DNA from: JACMQX01 sp044225675
GTDB lineage: Bacteria > Pseudomonadota > Gammaproteobacteria > Burkholderiales > Burkholderiaceae_C
DNA length: 64,000 nt
Assembly (NCBI GenBank): GCA_044225675.1
Contig: JBGAIH010000001.1
Span: 186,001-250,000 of the forward strand
Reading direction: 5' to 3'
Shown: in pieces, positions 52,793-62,007 of the stretch
Position numbering within the stretch: position 1 is the first letter of the stretch
How the letters are laid out: each line of letters begins with the position of its first letter
Notes under the pieces: generated by a model
The model's database searches: none
Told to the model about the DNA's origin: nothing
What the model saw: only the letters and a program-made list of their open reading frames with translations
Program-made: the position numbers and the translations under genes

Positions 52793-53473
52793 ATGAAGCT
52801 CGTCACCCCCCACGCAGCCCCCATGTCGCTCCACGACGAGGTTGCCGACCGCCTGCGCGAAAGCATTTTTGCCGGCGAACTGGCGCCCGGCAGCTTCATC
52901 GACGAAACAGCCTTGTGCGAGCGCATGAAAATCTCGCGCACGCCGCTGCGCGAAGCCCTCAAGGTCCTCGCGGCAGAAGGTCTGGTGCGGCATGAGCCCC
53001 GGCGCGGCTCCTTCGTCAACCAGGTCACTGAGCAGGACCTCGACGACATTTTCCCCGTCATTGCGCTGCTCGAAGGCCGCTGCGCCTACGAGGCCGCGCG
53101 CAACGCCAGCGACGCCGACCTCGCCACCCTCGAAGGTCTGCACGACAAGCTCAACCGCCATGCGCGCGCCAAGCGCATCAACGACTACTACGAGGCCAAC
53201 CACGCCATCCACGAGGCCATCATCAAGCTCGCCGCCAACCGCTGGCTTGCCCAGGTCATTGGCGACCTGCGCAAGATCCTGCGGCTGGCGCGGCTGCAGC
53301 AGCTCCATGCGCCGGGGCGGCTGGAGCAGAGCCTGTCGGAACACATGGCCGTCTTCGCGGCCCTCAAGGCCCGCGACAGCGAAGGCGCCGAGGCCGCCAT
53401 GCGGACCCACCTCACGCGCCAGCGCGAAGCATTGCGCGAACTCGCCCGCAGCCGGGCATCGAGGCTGGCATGA
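52793..53473 (+). CDS. GntR family (FCD) regulator of the malonate operon
   Basis: A 226-residue GntR/FadR-type regulator: wHTH SLHDEVADRLRESIFAGELA, then TALCERMKISRTPLREALKV and LVRHEPRRGSFVNQ, followed by an FCD effector domain with metal-site histidines (ANHAIHEAIIKLAANRWL, LSEHMAVFAALKARD). The ATG at 52793 follows an AT-rich stretch with repeated AATT. It overlaps the malonyl-CoA decarboxylase gene by four bases and probably acts like MatR, relieved by malonate or malonyl-CoA. Confidence 0.88.
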   Translation: MKLVTPHAAPMSLHDEVADRLRESIFAGELAPGSFIDETALCERMKISRTPLREALKVLAAEGLVRHEPRRGSFVNQVTEQDLDDIFPVIALLEGRCAYEAARNASDADLATLEGLHDKLNRHARAKRINDYYEANHAIHEAIIKLAANRWLAQVIGDLRKILRLARLQQLHAPGRLEQSLSEHMAVFAALKARDSEGAEAAMRTHLTRQREALRELARSRASRLA

Positions 53474-54918
53474 ACGCACCGGACTGGATCTCGCGCAGCG
53501 TCTCCCTCCTGCGGCCCGCCTCCCGGGTCGTGGCGGCGGGCGAGGGCGGCGGCGGCGCTGCAGCCGCGCCCGCACCGGCGCGCAGCACGCGCGAGCGGCT
53601 CGAGGCGCGCATCGGGCGCGGCCAGGAAGCCCTGTCGCCGCGCGTCCTGCGGCGCACGCTCACCGAACTGCAGGCCATCGTCGATCCGCAGGTCAGCGAG
53701 GTCGAAGGCGGGCGCCGCGCCAAGGCCCTGGCCGACTGGTACGCCGGCGCCACGCCCGCGCAGCGGCGCGACGCCTGGCTCCTCATGAGCGAGCAGTTCG
53801 CGCCCGATCCGAAGAAGGTCAAGGCCGCGCGCGAACACTACGAGGCTGCGCAGGGCACGCCCGACGAAGGCCAGGCCGAGATCCGTCTGCGCAAGGCCCT
53901 GGTCTCGCCGCGCACGCGGCTGCTGCAGCGCTTTGCGGTCTATCCGCAGGGCATGCGCTTCCTCGTCGACCTGCGCGCCGAGCTGCTGCCGCACCTCAAG
54001 TCCGACAAGCGCCTCCTCGCGCTCGACGCCGAGCTGGAGTCGCTGTTCTCCACCTGGTTCGACGTCGCCTTTCTCGACCTGCGGCGCATCAGCTGGGACT
54101 CGCCGGCCTCGCTGATCGAAAAGCTCATCCAGTACGAGGCGGTCCACGCCATCAAGGGATGGGCCGACGTCAAGAACCGGCTCGACAGCGACCGCCGCTG
54201 CTACGGCTTCTTCCACCCGCGCCTGCCCGACGAGCCGCTCATCTTCGTCGAGGTGGCCTTCACCGATGGCATGGCCGACAGCATCACGCCGCTGCTCGAC
54301 GAATCGGCGGCGGCGGTCGATCCGGCGCGGGCAGCCACCGCGATCTTCTACTCCATCAGCAACACGCAGGTCGGCCTGCGCGGCGTGAGCTTTGGCGACT
54401 CGCTCATCAAGCGGGTGGTCGAGACGCTTCGTGCCGAGTTCCCCAAGCTCAAGAACTTCGCCACGCTCTCGCCGATTCCGGGCCTGCGGGCCTGGCTCCA
54501 GGCCAACCTGGCCGGCGTGCTCGAACGCGTGCCCGACAAGGAGCGCGCCGCGCTCGGCCGCGCCGTCGGCTTCGAGCCGCCGACGGCGGCGCATCTGCTC
54601 GCGGCGCTCGACAAGCCGCTCGAGCTCGACGCGAAGTCGCCGCTGCGCCGGCTGCTGCTGCAGTGCGCGGCGCAGTACCTGGGCCGCGAGCTGCCCGGCG
54701 GCAAGCCCGCCGATCCGGTGGCGCGCTTCCACCTGGGCAACGGCGCGCGGGTCGAGCGGCTCAACTGGGCGGGCGATCCGTCGACCAAGGGCGTCAGGCA
54801 GTCTTATGGGTTAATGGTCAACTACCTGTACGACCTCAAGCGTCTGGACCGCCATCGGCAGGCGCTGGCACAGGGAAAAATCCCTGTATCGGGCGACGTC
54901 GAAGCTCACTACATTTGA
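53470..54918 (+). CDS. matA: Malonyl-CoA decarboxylase
   Basis: A 482-residue malonyl-CoA decarboxylase converting malonyl-CoA to acetyl-CoA and CO2. Recognisable: helical N-terminal domain with LADWYAGATPAQRRDAWLLM, WDSPASLIEKLIQYEAVHAI, the active-site His in GFFHPRLPDEPLIFVEVAF, and the catalytic Ser region FYSISNTQVGLRGVSFGDSL. ATGA overlap with the regulator gene. Works with the malonyl-CoA synthetase four genes on. Confidence 0.93.
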   Translation: MNAPDWISRSVSLLRPASRVVAAGEGGGGAAAAPAPARSTRERLEARIGRGQEALSPRVLRRTLTELQAIVDPQVSEVEGGRRAKALADWYAGATPAQRRDAWLLMSEQFAPDPKKVKAAREHYEAAQGTPDEGQAEIRLRKALVSPRTRLLQRFAVYPQGMRFLVDLRAELLPHLKSDKRLLALDAELESLFSTWFDVAFLDLRRISWDSPASLIEKLIQYEAVHAIKGWADVKNRLDSDRRCYGFFHPRLPDEPLIFVEVAFTDGMADSITPLLDESAAAVDPARAATAIFYSISNTQVGLRGVSFGDSLIKRVVETLRAEFPKLKNFATLSPIPGLRAWLQANLAGVLERVPDKERAALGRAVGFEPPTAAHLLAALDKPLELDAKSPLRRLLLQCAAQYLGRELPGGKPADPVARFHLGNGARVERLNWAGDPSTKGVRQSYGLMVNYLYDLKRLDRHRQALAQGKIPVSGDVEAHYI

Positions 54919-54983
54919 GCGCACCGTTTTCAGTGCACTACGCATCACCTCTCGCAACAACACAACAGTCAGGAGACAAGACA

Positions 54984-55973
54984 ATGACCTACAGCCTCAA
55001 CCGGCGCGACGTTCTGCGCGCGGCCGCGGCCAGCGCCGCCGCCTTTTCGGGCGTGAGCCATGCGCAGGCCTCGGCCTGGCCGACCAAGCCGGTGACCCTG
55101 GTCGTGCCGTTTGCCGCAGGCGGCGGCACTGATGCGTTCGGCCGGCCGCTGTCGGCCCAGTTCGCCAAGCAGACCGGCAAGAACCTCGTCATCGAAAACC
55201 GCGGCGGCGCCGGCGGCACCGTGGGCGCGAGCATCGCGGCCAAGGCGCCGAACGACGGCTACACGCTCTTCATGGGCGCGGTGCACCACACCATCGCGCC
55301 GGCCATGTACCCGCGCCTGGACTACGACATCGAGAAGGACTTCGTGCCCCTGGTGCTGGCGGCCAGCGTGCCGCAGATCGTCGTGGTGAATCCGAAGAAC
55401 GTCACCACGCCGGACTTCAAGTCCTTCCTCGAACTCGTCAAGAAGAGCCCCGGCAAGTTCAACTACGGCTCGGCCGGGGCGGGCACCTCGCATCATCTCG
55501 CGGGCGAGCTGTTCAAGCAGCAGACCAGGACCTTCATCACCCACATTCCCTACACCGGCGCCGGCCCGGCGCTGCGCGACCTCGTCGGTGGCCAGGTCGA
55601 CATGATGTTCGACGGGCTGGGCTCCAGTGCCGCCCACATCAAGGCCGGCCGCATCAAGGGGCTGATGGTCTCGGGTGCCAGGCGCAACCCGGCCTTTCCC
55701 GACATTCCCTGCGCGGCCGAAGTCGGCCTGCCCGACTACAACGTCACCACCTGGTACGGCCTGTGGGCACCCAAGGGCCTCGCGCCCGACCTGCAGGCGC
55801 GCATCAGCGACGAGATCCGCAAGGCGCTGGCCGCCGACGAGATGAAGGCCGTCTGGGCCAGCCAGGGCGCGGAAGTGCCGGCCATGACCTCGCAGCAGTT
55901 CGGCAGCTTCGTGAGCGCCGAGGTCAAGCGCTGGACGGCCGTCGTCAAGGCCTCGGGCGCCAAGCTCGACTGA
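54984..55973 (+). CDS. Bug/TctC family periplasmic solute-binding protein
   Basis: A 329-residue tripartite tricarboxylate transporter receptor (Bug family): Tat/Sec-like leader SLNRRDVLRAAAASAAAFSG, then WPTKPVTLVVPFAAGGGTDA, IENRGGAGGTVGASIAAKAP, YGSAGAGTSHHLAGELFKQ and MMFDGLGSSAAHIKAGRIKG. Likely binds malonate or a related dicarboxylate, from operon context. The membrane subunits TctA/TctB are not in the operon. AGGAG lies upstream of the ATG. Confidence 0.9.
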   Translation: MTYSLNRRDVLRAAAASAAAFSGVSHAQASAWPTKPVTLVVPFAAGGGTDAFGRPLSAQFAKQTGKNLVIENRGGAGGTVGASIAAKAPNDGYTLFMGAVHHTIAPAMYPRLDYDIEKDFVPLVLAASVPQIVVVNPKNVTTPDFKSFLELVKKSPGKFNYGSAGAGTSHHLAGELFKQQTRTFITHIPYTGAGPALRDLVGGQVDMMFDGLGSSAAHIKAGRIKGLMVSGARRNPAFPDIPCAAEVGLPDYNVTTWYGLWAPKGLAPDLQARISDEIRKALAADEMKAVWASQGAEVPAMTSQQFGSFVSAEVKRWTAVVKASGAKLD

Positions 55974-55996
55974 AGGACGCAAGCCCCCATGAAAGG

Positions 55997-56770
55997 ATGC
56001 CGGTGACGGGACAGGTCCAGTTGCGGCGCGACGGCGCCACCGCCTTCATCACGCTGTGCAACCCGCCCCGGCTCAACGCCATGTCGCGTGCGATGTGGCG
56101 CGAGCTGAAGGCTGCGGCCCTGGCGCTGCAGGCCGATGCCGGCCTGCGCTGCATCGTCGTGGCGGGCGAGGGCGGAGCCTTCTGCGCCGGCGGCGACATC
56201 GCCGAATACCCGGGCTTTCGATTCGATCCGGCCTCGCTGGCCGACTTCCATGAGGCCGACGTTTGGGGTGCGCTCTCGGCCTTGCTGGCCTGCGACGTGC
56301 CGCTGGTGGCGCAGATCGACGGCGCCTGCATGGGCGCCGGCATCGAGATCGCCAGCTGCTGCGACATCCGCATCGCCGGCGCGGGCGCGCGCTTCGGCGC
56401 GCCGATCGCACGCCTGGGCTTTCCCATGGCGCCGCGCGAGGCCGGGCTGGTCATGGACGCCATTGGCGAGCTGACGGCGCGCGAGATGCTGCTGGAGGCC
56501 GCCGTGCTCGGCGCCGCCGAGATGAAGGCGCGGGGCTTTCTGACCCGCGTCGTGCCCGACGGCGAAGTGGCGGGCGAAGCGCTGGCGACGGCAGGGCGCA
56601 TCGCAGCGCTCGCGCCCGAGGCGGCCCGCATGAACAAACAGGCGCTGCGCGCCTTGCGCGGCGGCACCGACGCGGCCGCCCTGGCCGCCAGCGCGTACGA
56701 TTACGCCAGCAGCCGCGAGCACCGCGAGGGCGTTCAGGCCTTTCTGGACAAGCGCCGGCCCGATTTCTGA
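55997..56770 (+). CDS. Enoyl-CoA hydratase/isomerase family protein
   Basis: A 257-residue crotonase-fold protein: TAFITLCNPPRLNAMSRAMW, VVAGEGGAFCAGGDIAEYPG (oxyanion-hole loop with GG) and IDGACMGAGIEIASCCDIRI (second oxyanion segment), AREMLLEAAVLGAAEMKARG. The exact acyl-CoA is unknown; a role with malonyl-CoA-derived products is inferred. Start at ATG 55997; AAGG touches this ATG, and GTG 56003 has better spacing, so the protein may be two residues shorter. Confidence 0.85.
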   Translation: MPVTGQVQLRRDGATAFITLCNPPRLNAMSRAMWRELKAAALALQADAGLRCIVVAGEGGAFCAGGDIAEYPGFRFDPASLADFHEADVWGALSALLACDVPLVAQIDGACMGAGIEIASCCDIRIAGAGARFGAPIARLGFPMAPREAGLVMDAIGELTAREMLLEAAVLGAAEMKARGFLTRVVPDGEVAGEALATAGRIAALAPEAARMNKQALRALRGGTDAAALAASAYDYASSREHREGVQAFLDKRRPDF

Positions 56771-56890
56771 AGCGCTGCGAGCGAACCCACCCGAGAGCCC
56801 ATCCGCGAAGCCGCGCCGCCCCGCCGCCGTCCTGCAGCACCCGAGCCGATTCGTTCCATCCATCGACAACCCTCTCCACGCATCGACACC

Positions 56891-58417
56891 ATGAGCAGCA
56901 ACCAGAACCTCTTTGCCGCGCTGCGCGCGGCCTTCCCCGAGCGGCTTGACGACGTCGCCATCGAAACCGACACCGGCCTGCACTACTCGTGGCGCGACCT
57001 GGACCGTGCCACGGCCATGATGGCCAACCTGCTCAAGTCGCTCAGGCTGCCGGCCGGCGCGCGCGTGGCGGTGCAGGTGGAAAAGTCGGTGGAAGCCGCG
57101 ATGCTCTACCTGGCCACCTTGCGCGCGGGCTACGTGTTCCTGCCGCTCAACACAGCCTACCAGAGCGCCGAGATCGAATACTTCATCGGCAACGCCGAGC
57201 CCTCGGTCGTGGTCTGCGCCTCGAAGAACCTGCCCTGGGTGCAGGACATCGCCCGGCGCGCCGGCACGAAACACGTCTTCACCCTCGACGACAACCGCAC
57301 CGGCACCTTGCTGGCCGCCGCCGCCGGGCACAGCGACCAGCACCGCATCGCCGCCAAGGGCGCCGACGACCTGGCCGCCATCCTCTACACCAGCGGCACC
57401 ACCGGCCGCAGCAAGGGCGCGATGCTCTCGCACGGCAACATGCTGTCGAACGCGCGCGTGCTCAAGGACTACTGGGGTTGGCGCGAAGGCGACGTGCTGA
57501 TCCACGCGCTGCCGATCTTCCACGTGCACGGCCTCTTCGTGGCGCTGCACGGCGCGCTGATCAATGGCAGCCCGATGATCTGGTTCGGCAAGTTCGACCC
57601 GGCCGCCGTGGTGCGCCGGCTGCCCGATGCGACCGTCTTCATGGGCGTGCCCACGCTCTATGTGCGGATGCTGCAGGAGCCCGGGCTCACGCGCGAAGCG
57701 GCGTCGGGCATGCGCCTGTTCATCGCCGGTTCGGCGCCGCTGCTGATCGAGACCTTCAACGACTGGAAGGAGCGCACCGGCCACACCATTCTGGAGCGCT
57801 ACGGCATGAGCGAGACCATCATGCTCACCTCCAACCCCTACGACCCGGCCCAGGGCGAGCGGCGCGGCGGCACCGTGGGCTTTCCGCTGCCCGGCGTCAG
57901 CCTGCGGGTGCGCAACGAGCAGGGCGAGCACTGCACCACCGACGAGATCGGCGGCATCGAGGTGCGCGGGCCCAATGTCTTCAGCGGCTACTGGCGCATG
58001 CCCGAGAAGACGAAAGAGGAATTCACCGCCGACGGCTACTTCAAGACCGGCGACGTCGGCAAGATCGACGGCCTCGGCTACGTCACCATCGTCGGGCGCA
58101 GCAAGGACCTCATCATCAGCGGCGGCTACAACGTCTACCCGGCCGAGATCGAGGGCTACATCAACGAGATGCCCGGCGTCGCCGAAAGCGCCCTCGTGGG
58201 CGTGCCCCATCCGGACTTCGGCGAAGTCGGCGTGGCCGTGGTCATCGCCAAGCCGGGCGCGCAGCTCGATGGCGGCGCGATCATCGCGCAGCTCAAGTCC
58301 AAGCTCGCGAACTTCAAGATCCCCAAGAAATGCTTCGTCGTGCCCGAACTGCCGCGCAACACCATGGGCAAGGTTCAGAAGAACCTGCTGAGGGAGCAGC
58401 ACAAGGCGCTGTTCTGA
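56891..58417 (+). CDS. matB: Malonyl-CoA synthetase
   Basis: A 508-residue ANL-superfamily ligase of the MatB type: AAILYTSGTTGRSKGAMLSH (P-loop), HTILERYGMSETIMLTSNPY (A5; the RYGMSE-T form is characteristic of MatB), GYFKTGDVGKIDGLGYVTIV, GRSKDLIISGGYNVYPAEIE and PRNTMGKVQKNLLRE with the catalytic Lys. Activates malonate to malonyl-CoA for MatA. Confidence 0.92.
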   Translation: MSSNQNLFAALRAAFPERLDDVAIETDTGLHYSWRDLDRATAMMANLLKSLRLPAGARVAVQVEKSVEAAMLYLATLRAGYVFLPLNTAYQSAEIEYFIGNAEPSVVVCASKNLPWVQDIARRAGTKHVFTLDDNRTGTLLAAAAGHSDQHRIAAKGADDLAAILYTSGTTGRSKGAMLSHGNMLSNARVLKDYWGWREGDVLIHALPIFHVHGLFVALHGALINGSPMIWFGKFDPAAVVRRLPDATVFMGVPTLYVRMLQEPGLTREAASGMRLFIAGSAPLLIETFNDWKERTGHTILERYGMSETIMLTSNPYDPAQGERRGGTVGFPLPGVSLRVRNEQGEHCTTDEIGGIEVRGPNVFSGYWRMPEKTKEEFTADGYFKTGDVGKIDGLGYVTIVGRSKDLIISGGYNVYPAEIEGYINEMPGVAESALVGVPHPDFGEVGVAVVIAKPGAQLDGGAIIAQLKSKLANFKIPKKCFVVPELPRNTMGKVQKNLLREQHKALF

Positions 58418-58447
58418 GCGTCGGCGGTTTCTTGCGCGCGACGCTTG

Positions 58448-58467
58448 GCGCTTTTGAAGCGCTTTCC
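58448..58467 (+). terminator. Possible terminator after matB
   Basis: GCGCTT-TTG-AAGCGC followed by TTTCC, 30 bases after the matB stop. Short stem and weak T-run, so a modest terminator. Confidence 0.45.
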
Positions 58468-58526
58468 ATCAAATTGCTATAGATATTTGGCTTTTTGACT
58501 TTTAAGATATATATATGTAGCTTATC

Positions 58527-58546
58527 TTGATGCGTGGCAGCATCAA
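58527..58546. promoter_or_regulatory. hipBA operator palindrome
   Basis: TTGATGC-GTGGCA-GCATCAA, perfect 7-bp arms, in a strongly AT-rich promoter stretch with TATATT at 58553-58558 downstream, 32 bases before the HTH gene. Positioned for autorepression by the HipB-like protein. Confidence 0.6.
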
Positions 58547-58578
58547 AAATGCTATATTTATGTGGCAAGGAGAGTCTC

Positions 58579-58920
58579 ATGCCACACACAATGAGCATCG
58601 TGAAAGACCTCGAAGGTGCGCGCAAAGCGGCCCGGCTCACGCAGGCGGAGCTGGCTGAGCGCGCCGGGATGAACCGCATGACGGTCGGGCGGATCGAGGC
58701 CGGGATGGACCCGCGCCTGTCGACGCTGCAGGAACTGGCGCGCGCCATGGGGCTGGACCTGATGCTGGTCCCCACGGCCCTGCGCGCGGAGATCGAAGGC
58801 TTCGTGCGCTCGGGCGGCCGCGTGCTGGCCCAGCCGCCCGGCGTCGGTGCGCCCAAGTCCGTGGTGGACCTGCTGCCGGTGAACGTCGCGCCGCATCAGC
58901 GCAGCCCGGCGGGCCGATGA
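58579..58920 (+). CDS. hipB: HipB-like antitoxin, XRE family
   Basis: A 113-residue DNA-binding protein with the HTH AARLTQAELAERAGMNRMTV then GRIEAGMDPRLSTLQELARA. AAGGAG lies eight bases before the ATG at 58579, which is preferred to an in-frame ATG at 58534 inside the promoter palindrome region. Its stop overlaps the hipA start (ATGA), the classic hipBA order. Confidence 0.88.
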   Translation: MPHTMSIVKDLEGARKAARLTQAELAERAGMNRMTVGRIEAGMDPRLSTLQELARAMGLDLMLVPTALRAEIEGFVRSGGRVLAQPPGVGAPKSVVDLLPVNVAPHQRSPAGR

Positions 58921-60239
58921 GCACCTCGATCCGCTATCTGCGGCTGTACCTGCATGCACCGCAGGGCGAGCGGCGCGGCATCGGCTACCTGTCGCAGTAC
59001 GGTGACTTCCTGCGCGTGTCGTTCGACGACGCGTACGTGGCCGACCCGAACCGGCTCACGCTCTCCATGAGCTACCGGGGCGCGACCGAGGCCGACACGC
59101 AGAACATCCTGCGCGCGCCCCGAGACATGCGTCTCGTGCGCAATGACGGACGCTGGCCCGCCTTCTTCCAGAATCTGCTGCCCGAAGGCCACAACCGCAC
59201 GCGGCTCGCGCAGGAGCGCGGCTGCGCCGAGGACGACGAGTTCGAACTGCTGGCTGCTGCCGGCCATGACCTCATGGGCGGCGTGGAGGTCGAGCCGATG
59301 CCGCCCGATGCCGAGATTCCCCAGGTGGTCCGGCATTGGCACACGGCCCTGGGCCTCGATGTTCTGGAGCCCGGCTTCGTCGAGGAGCCGGTGGAAGATG
59401 CCGCCGCGCTGCCGGGTGCGGTCACCAAGTTCTCGGCCATCCAGGAAGGCCGGCGCTACGTCGTCCGCAAGCACGGCGCTGCGGGCGAATTCATTCTCAA
59501 GCTGCCGTCGACGCGGCATCCCGACCTGGTGGCCAACGAGTTCACGGGTTACCGCCTGTGCCGGGCGCTGGGGCTCGATTGCGCCGAGGCCAGCGTGATT
59601 CACCGCGACGACGCGCAGCTGCCCGAGCAGGTGCCGTTCGACGACATCCTGGCGGTCCGGCGCTTCGACCGGCACGCGGGGCGCCGCGTCCACATGGAGG
59701 AGTTCGCGCAGGCTCTGGGCTACCTCCCGCGGCACAAGTACGGTACAGGCATCTTCGAGGACTACGGACGCATCCTGGCCGTGCTCAACCGGCTGTCGAC
59801 CCGGCCGGTGCAGGACGTGCGCGAGTTCCTCGCCCGTTTCGTGGCCTTCCTGCTCATGGGCAACACCGATGCGCATCTGAAGAACTGGGCGCTCGTCTAC
59901 CCCGACGGCCGCGAGCCGCAGCTGGCGCCGCTGTACGACCCGGTCTGCGTGACGGCTTTCTTCAAGGGCATTCCGGCGCAGGACTATGCCGTCAACCGCG
60001 CCATCGACGCGAAGCTCCAGGCCTTCGGCTGGGCGGCGCTGCGCGACCTGGTGGATGCCGCGCAACTGCCCCGGCCCGGCGCACTCGTGCGCTTTTGCCG
60101 GAGCGTGGTCGAGCGGGCGCAGGCCGAGTGGCCCGCGATCCTGGCGGAGGCGCCGGACAACGTGCGCCAGTCGGTCGGCGCGCGGCTGGCGGGCGGCGTG
60201 GCGCTCACACAGAGTGAGAAAAAGGACGGGCCGGCCTGA
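58917..60239 (+). CDS. hipA: HipA-like serine/threonine kinase toxin
   Basis: A 440-residue HipA-family kinase: N-terminal subdomain with LLPEGHNRTRLAQERGC, GRRYVVRKHGAAGEFILKLP (ATP-binding Lys region), LMGNTDAHLKNWALVYPDG (catalytic Asp and Asn) and LAPLYDPVCVTAFF (DFG-like Asp). HipA kinases phosphorylate aminoacyl-tRNA synthetases or other targets and halt growth. All key residues are present. Confidence 0.9.
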   Translation: MSTSIRYLRLYLHAPQGERRGIGYLSQYGDFLRVSFDDAYVADPNRLTLSMSYRGATEADTQNILRAPRDMRLVRNDGRWPAFFQNLLPEGHNRTRLAQERGCAEDDEFELLAAAGHDLMGGVEVEPMPPDAEIPQVVRHWHTALGLDVLEPGFVEEPVEDAAALPGAVTKFSAIQEGRRYVVRKHGAAGEFILKLPSTRHPDLVANEFTGYRLCRALGLDCAEASVIHRDDAQLPEQVPFDDILAVRRFDRHAGRRVHMEEFAQALGYLPRHKYGTGIFEDYGRILAVLNRLSTRPVQDVREFLARFVAFLLMGNTDAHLKNWALVYPDGREPQLAPLYDPVCVTAFFKGIPAQDYAVNRAIDAKLQAFGWAALRDLVDAAQLPRPGALVRFCRSVVERAQAEWPAILAEAPDNVRQSVGARLAGGVALTQSEKKDGPA

Positions 60240-60327
60240 ACACCCCAGTGTCCCGCCCCATGCCAGGGCCGGCCCGCCGTGCTAAGCTGATCGCCCCGTT
60301 TCCAGAACATCACAGAGCGAGACAGCC

Positions 60328-61500
60328 ATGCCCGGACTCCTTCCCAACGTCGATCCCGACGGCCTGCTTGAATTCTCGGTCGTCTACACCGACCGTGCCC
60401 TCAACCACATGTCGCGCAGCTTCCAGGGCGTGATGAAGGACATCTCGGGCATCCTCAAGGAGGTGTACCAGGCCCACAGCGTGGCGCTGGTGCCCGGCAG
60501 CGGCACCTTCGGCATGGAGTCGGTCGCGCGGCAGTTTGCCGGCGGCAAGAACGTGCTGGTGATCCGCAACGGCTGGTTCAGCTATCGCTGGACGCAGATC
60601 TTCGAGATGGGCAACATCCCGGCCTTGTCCACCGTGCTCAAGGCACGACCGGTCGGCAGCGGGCCGCAGGCGCCCTGGACGCCCGCGCCGATTGCCGAGG
60701 TGCAGGCCGCGATCCGCGACAGCAAGCCCGCCGTCGTGTTCGCACCCCACGTGGAAACCGCCGCCGGCATGATCCTGCCCGATGACTACCTGCGTGCCGT
60801 GGCCGATGCGGTGCACGAGGTCGGCGGCCTGTTCGTGCTCGACTGCATCGCGTCCGGCGCCATGTGGGTCGACATGAAGGCCACCGGCGTGGATCTGCTG
60901 ATCTCGGCGCCGCAGAAGGGCTGGAGCAGCTCGCCCTGCTGCGCGATGGTCATGCTCAGCGAGCGGGCACGCCAGGCCATCGACGGCACCACCAGCTCCA
61001 GCTTCGCCTGCGACCTCAAGAAGTGGCTGCAGATCATGGAGACCTACGAGGGCGGCGGCCATGCCTACCATGCGACGATGCCCACCGACGCGCTCACTCG
61101 CCTGCGCGACGTCATGCAGGAGACGCGCCGCCTGGGCTTCGCCAGAATGCGCGCCGGGCAGGAAGAACTCGGCCGCAAGGTGCGCGCGCTGTTCGAGAGC
61201 CGGGGTCTGGCCAGCGTGGCGGCCGAGGGCTTCAAGGCGCCCGGCGTGGTGGTGAGCTACACCGACGACGCCGAGATCCAGTCGAGCCGCAAGTTCCTCG
61301 CCGAGGGCCTGCAGACGGCCGCAGGCGTGCCGCTGCAGTGCGACGAAGGCCCGGACTTCAAGACCTTCCGCATCGGCCTGTTCGGTCTCGACAAGTGGCA
61401 GAACGTCGATCGCACCGTCGGCCACCTGGCCGCTGCGCTCGACCGCGTCGGGATCGGCGCGCCTGCGGCGCCGGCCAAGGCCCAGGCCGTCGCGGCCTGA
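60328..61500 (+). CDS. Class V aminotransferase (alanine-glyoxylate type)
   Basis: A 390-residue PLP enzyme of the class V group resembling serine/alanine-glyoxylate aminotransferases: ALVPGSGTFGMESVARQF, AVVFAPHVETAAGMILPDDY, GLFVLDCIASGAMWVDMKAT (PLP-binding Asp) and LLISAPQKGWSSSPCCAMVM (Schiff-base Lys). Substrate pair not determined. The C-terminal codons are part of a tandem repeat that continues past the stop. Confidence 0.85.
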   Translation: MPGLLPNVDPDGLLEFSVVYTDRALNHMSRSFQGVMKDISGILKEVYQAHSVALVPGSGTFGMESVARQFAGGKNVLVIRNGWFSYRWTQIFEMGNIPALSTVLKARPVGSGPQAPWTPAPIAEVQAAIRDSKPAVVFAPHVETAAGMILPDDYLRAVADAVHEVGGLFVLDCIASGAMWVDMKATGVDLLISAPQKGWSSSPCCAMVMLSERARQAIDGTTSSSFACDLKKWLQIMETYEGGGHAYHATMPTDALTRLRDVMQETRRLGFARMRAGQEELGRKVRALFESRGLASVAAEGFKAPGVVVSYTDDAEIQSSRKFLAEGLQTAAGVPLQCDEGPDFKTFRIGLFGLDKWQNVDRTVGHLAAALDRVGIGAPAAPAKAQAVAA

Positions 61501-61551
61501 AATCCGTACAGGCCGTCGCGGCCTGAGTTCCGTGCGGGCCATCGCGGCCCG
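61483..61551. repeat. 26-bp tandem repeat spanning the aminotransferase stop
   Basis: CAGGCCGTCGCGGCCTGA (61483-61500, containing the stop codon) recurs at 61509-61526 and in degenerate form at 61535-61551, with 8-base spacers AATCCGTA and GTTCCGTG. Each unit contains AGGCC/GGCCT and can form a small hairpin. Confidence 0.75.
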
Positions 61552-61560
61552 CGCGGCCCT

Positions 61561-61971
61561 TCACTTGATCAGGAGCACGGGCACGGGCGAGTCCGCCAGC
61601 ACCCGCTGGGCCACCGAGCCCATGATGGCATTGCCCAGCAGGCCGCGGCCGTGCGTGCCCATGGCGATCACGTCGACCTTGTCCTTGCGGGCGGCCTTGA
61701 GCAGTTCTTCCGACGGCGCGCCCACGACCCAGCGGGCCTTGAAGGCCACGCCGGCCTTGGTCAGCGCCTTCTCGATCGGAGCCAGCACCTTGGTGCATTC
61801 GTCGGCGTAGTAGCCCTGGACGGTCTCGACCGTCACGTGGCTGCGCACCCGGGGCGGCAGCGGCGGCTGGACGTGGATGACCACGACTTCATCGGCGGCG
61901 TGGTGTTCCATGAGCCACGCGAGCGCGCGCTTGGTGTAGTTGCTGCCGTCGGCGGCCAGAAGGATCTTCAT
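61561..61971 (-). CDS. Universal stress protein UspA family
   Basis: A 136-residue Usp domain: MKILLAADGSNYTKRALAWL at the N-terminus and the ATP-binding motif MGTHGRGLLGNAIMGSVAQR with VPVLLIK at the end, so a nucleotide-binding member. Second of two Usp genes beside a CcoI-type ATPase; this neighbourhood and an FNR-like box suggest low-oxygen control. Confidence 0.9.
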   Translation of the reverse strand: MKILLAADGSNYTKRALAWLMEHHAADEVVVIHVQPPLPPRVRSHVTVETVQGYYADECTKVLAPIEKALTKAGVAFKARWVVGAPSEELLKAARKDKVDVIAMGTHGRGLLGNAIMGSVAQRVLADSPVPVLLIK

Positions 61972-62007
61972 GAATGCGGTTCCCTGGTTGAATGAGTGGA
62001 CGAAGCC

